IMG/VR virus record: IMGVR_UViG_3300042350_001802
Location: 62,001 to 126,000 of that record
Origin: a virus
Length of the DNA stretch: 64,000 nt
Strand: one strand, 5' to 3'
The translations under genes and the position numbers were made by a program. Each line of letters begins with the position of its first letter. The first letter of the stretch is position 1. Below, piece after piece: positions 62,795-64,000 of the stretch. Below the pieces are notes generated by a model, which did not search any database, had not been told where the DNA came from, and saw nothing but the letters and a program-made list of their open reading frames with translations.

Positions 62795-63415
62795 ATGTCA
62801 CAAATAGTATCAATAACGGGTTTACAAAATCTTGTGAACCTAGATTATTTTAACGCAGACTTTAACAGTCTTCAAACTGTTAATCTGTCTAATCTTCCTA
62901 ATTTAACATATGTAGATGTTAGTGACTGTGACTTTCCTGGAACAGGCATTTCTAGCTTAACATCTGTTAACTTTTCAGGATCTACAGGTATTACAGAGAT
63001 TCGTCTTGATGATAGTGATTTCTCTGCAGGACTTCCTAATATCTCAGCACTTACAAATCTGTATTGGCTTGATGTAGATCAATGTAATCTACCTTCCTTA
63101 AATCTATCTGGATTGAGCAACTTATTTTTTGTAGACGCTTGGGGAAATGATAATATGACAACAATTGACATTACAGGATGTAGCAGTCTAGTAGAACTTT
63201 ACCTGGATAGCTGTGCTTTAACACAGCAATCCGTTGATCATATACTTGCTGAACTTGATGATCAAGGTAACACAGGTGGTTATTTGGATATTAGTGATAC
63301 TGGAAATGCTTATCCTTCTCCTGCAGGAATGGTGAGTCTTGCTAACCTTCAGGGTAAGGGATGGAGTATTTATTACAATGCTCCTCCAAGTACCACTACA
63401 ACAACAACTATTTAA
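62795..63415 (+). CDS. Leucine-rich-repeat protein with Thr-rich tail
   Basis: A 206-aa protein of about eight irregular repeats of the type N-L-V-N-L-D-Y-F-N-A-D-F-N-S-L-Q-T-V, then NLPNLTYVDVSD. The repeat is BspA/internalin-like and typical of binding surfaces. Residue 195 onward has a Pro/Ser stretch and a run of six threonines. There is no signal peptide, fitting a virion part rather than secretion. It is in the same frame as the previous gene, separated by TAA-AAC-TAA-ATA-ACT. A receptor-binding fibre component is plausible. Confidence 0.65.
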   Translation: MSQIVSITGLQNLVNLDYFNADFNSLQTVNLSNLPNLTYVDVSDCDFPGTGISSLTSVNFSGSTGITEIRLDDSDFSAGLPNISALTNLYWLDVDQCNLPSLNLSGLSNLFFVDAWGNDNMTTIDITGCSSLVELYLDSCALTQQSVDHILAELDDQGNTGGYLDISDTGNAYPSPAGMVSLANLQGKGWSIYYNAPPSTTTTTTI

Positions 63416-63436
63416 TAATCTTTAAAACTAATAGTT

Positions 63437-63589
63437 ATGTCAGAGTTTAAATCATTTAAAGACTTCTATAACGGTCCTGATGAAAGAACCACCGAGCTCA
63501 CTAAAGAGCAAAGAGAAGCAAAGAAAAAAGCTGAGAAAGAGTATTTGGAATATCTCAAAAGTGTAGCAGCACAAAGAAAACAATCTTAA
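63437..63589 (+). CDS. Small charged helical protein (50 aa)
   Basis: Translated by hand: M-S-E-F-K-S-F-K-D-F-Y-N-G then a Glu/Lys/Arg-rich helix (REAKKKAEKEYLEYLKS) and a Q-S end. The leader before its ATG (TTTAAAACTAATAGTT) resembles those of neighbouring appendage genes. It ends two bases before the next ATG. Function unknown; possibly a chaperone or assembly partner of the fibre proteins, by context only. Confidence 0.5.
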   Translation: MSEFKSFKDFYNGPDERTTELTKEQREAKKKAEKEYLEYLKSVAAQRKQS

Positions 63590-63590
63590 T

Positions 63591-63968
63591 ATGAAACAAA
63601 GAGCATTTGTAAGATATACTAAAAGTGGAAAAATAGTACCTGGTAGTATGATTGTCACTCAGGGTTCTTACCCTGATAGACCTGCTTTATGGGCTGAAGT
63701 GTCTACAGACTTGTGCTGTGATGACCCTGCTTTTACTACTACAAGTAGAGTAAAAGGATTTGTTCGTTATACTAAATCAGGAAATATTGTACCTGGATCA
63801 TTAATTTTATCTAAGTCTTACCCAAAAGGTGGTGGAATCTGGAGAGATGTCACTATTAATCTTTGTTGCGATCCTGGTCCTGAAGGGGACTTTTTACTAT
63901 TAGAAAACAGCGTTCCTGGAGATTCTAATTACCTATTACAAGAAGATAGTGATCGTATTATTCTTTAA
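63591..63968 (+). CDS. Second RYTKSGK-repeat protein (paralogue)
   Basis: A 125-aa protein. It begins M-K-Q-R-A-F-V-R-Y-T-K-S-G-K-I-V-P-G-S-M, almost identical to the start of the 62243 protein, and again has two module copies (second near residues 54-93, ending N-L-C-C). After them comes a short Leu/Glu-rich tail (FLLLENSVPGDSNYLLQEDS) instead of the PKD-like domain, of a kind often seen at the ends of phage fibre proteins. The two genes are clearly paralogues with different C-termini. Role likely in the virion surface. Confidence 0.6.
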   Translation: MKQRAFVRYTKSGKIVPGSMIVTQGSYPDRPALWAEVSTDLCCDDPAFTTTSRVKGFVRYTKSGNIVPGSLILSKSYPKGGGIWRDVTINLCCDPGPEGDFLLLENSVPGDSNYLLQEDSDRIIL

Positions 63969-63988
63969 ATCTTTTAAATATAACCGTT

Positions 63989-64000
63989 ATGTCAGACAAA
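63989..64000 (+). CDS. Start of a further gene, cut by the window end
   Basis: ATG-TCA-GAC-AAA at the end of the window follows a leader (CTTTTAAATATAACCGTT) like those before the 63437 and 62795 genes. Only four codons (M-S-D-K) are visible, so the product cannot be named. Confidence 0.4.

Larger units (their letters stand above)
62258..63870 (+). repeat. Four copies of a ~40-residue RYTK-SGK-IVPGS coding module
   Basis: Copies lie at about 62258-62380, 62408-62527, 63606-63725 and 63750-63870, two in each of two genes. Each encodes R-Y-T-K-x-G-x-I-V-P-G-S and ends with L-C-C. The two first copies are almost identical at the protein level but differ in codons, so the duplication is not very recent. 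Confidence 0.75.

Noticed and set aside
63380-63415. Run of six threonine codons as a possible frameshift or diversity-generating site
   Set aside because: There is no reverse transcriptase or template repeat in the window, and Thr-rich ends are common in phage fibre proteins.
1-64000. Stop-codon reassignment, known in some crAss-like phages
   Set aside because: All long genes close normally with standard stops, mostly TAA, and no conserved protein is interrupted by in-frame TAG or TGA.

Overview
The window reads as part of a double-stranded DNA podovirus of the crAss-like group (Crassvirales), infecting a member of Bacteroidota. The main evidence is three consecutive giant genes of 2727, 2428 and 2222 codons. 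The middle one carries the DFDID active-site motif of the crAss-like virion RNA polymerase. These genes follow a crAss-like block of neck/tail proteins and glycine-rich internal proteins. The DNA is AT-rich. Most genes lack a strong Shine-Dalgarno, and many follow each other directly as TAATG. No stop-codon reassignment is needed. I see no tRNA, CRISPR, integrase or insertion sequence. Terminase, portal and major capsid genes are not in the window and presumably lie beyond one edge.

Layout. (1) 1-2007, plus strand: three overlapping genes for glycan modification (glycosyltransferase, FkbM-like methyltransferase, glycosyltransferase with a DUF3395-like front domain), closed by a terminator. 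(2) 2132-44608, plus strand: the late virion block. It holds a metallophosphoesterase, two probable neck/ring proteins, a small zinc metallopeptidase, a 1627-aa muzzle/nozzle-like protein, and several internal proteins, two of them with peptidoglycan-cleaving signatures. The three giant proteins follow, with zincin, RNA polymerase and PD-(D/E)XK nuclease motifs. (3) 44611-44640: a bidirectional terminator where the strands converge. (4) 44639-48107, minus strand: an accessory island of small genes (cyclic-phosphate-processing receiver-like protein, AP2-like DNA-binding protein, DUF6745-, DUF6878- and DUF6915-like proteins, Cys-rich proteins). (5) 48095-60170, minus strand: DNA metabolism, with a dNMP kinase, DUF932-like protein, family B DNA polymerase, RecB/Cas4-type nuclease, HNH nuclease, Toprim primase, probable SSB, Sak4-like ATPase, DnaB-type helicase and a DnaA-domain-IV-like protein. 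(6) 60171-60419: a divergent control region with AT-rich promoter-like sequence and an inverted repeat. (7) 60420-64000, plus strand: the lysis module (two membrane-anchored proteins, holin-like protein, amidase endolysin), then a run of appendage-type proteins made of a duplicated RYTKSGKIVPGS module, a PKD-like domain and leucine-rich repeats.

How it fits together. The giant proteins are probably packaged and ejected with the genome. The virion RNA polymerase would then transcribe early genes, most likely the minus-strand replication and accessory genes, while the plus-strand blocks supply virion and lysis proteins late. Regulatory elements are inferred from repeated intergenic motifs only. 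Protein functions are inferred from motifs and family resemblance; no search was run. Apart from the 249-base divergent region, no stretch over 130 bases lacks a gene.
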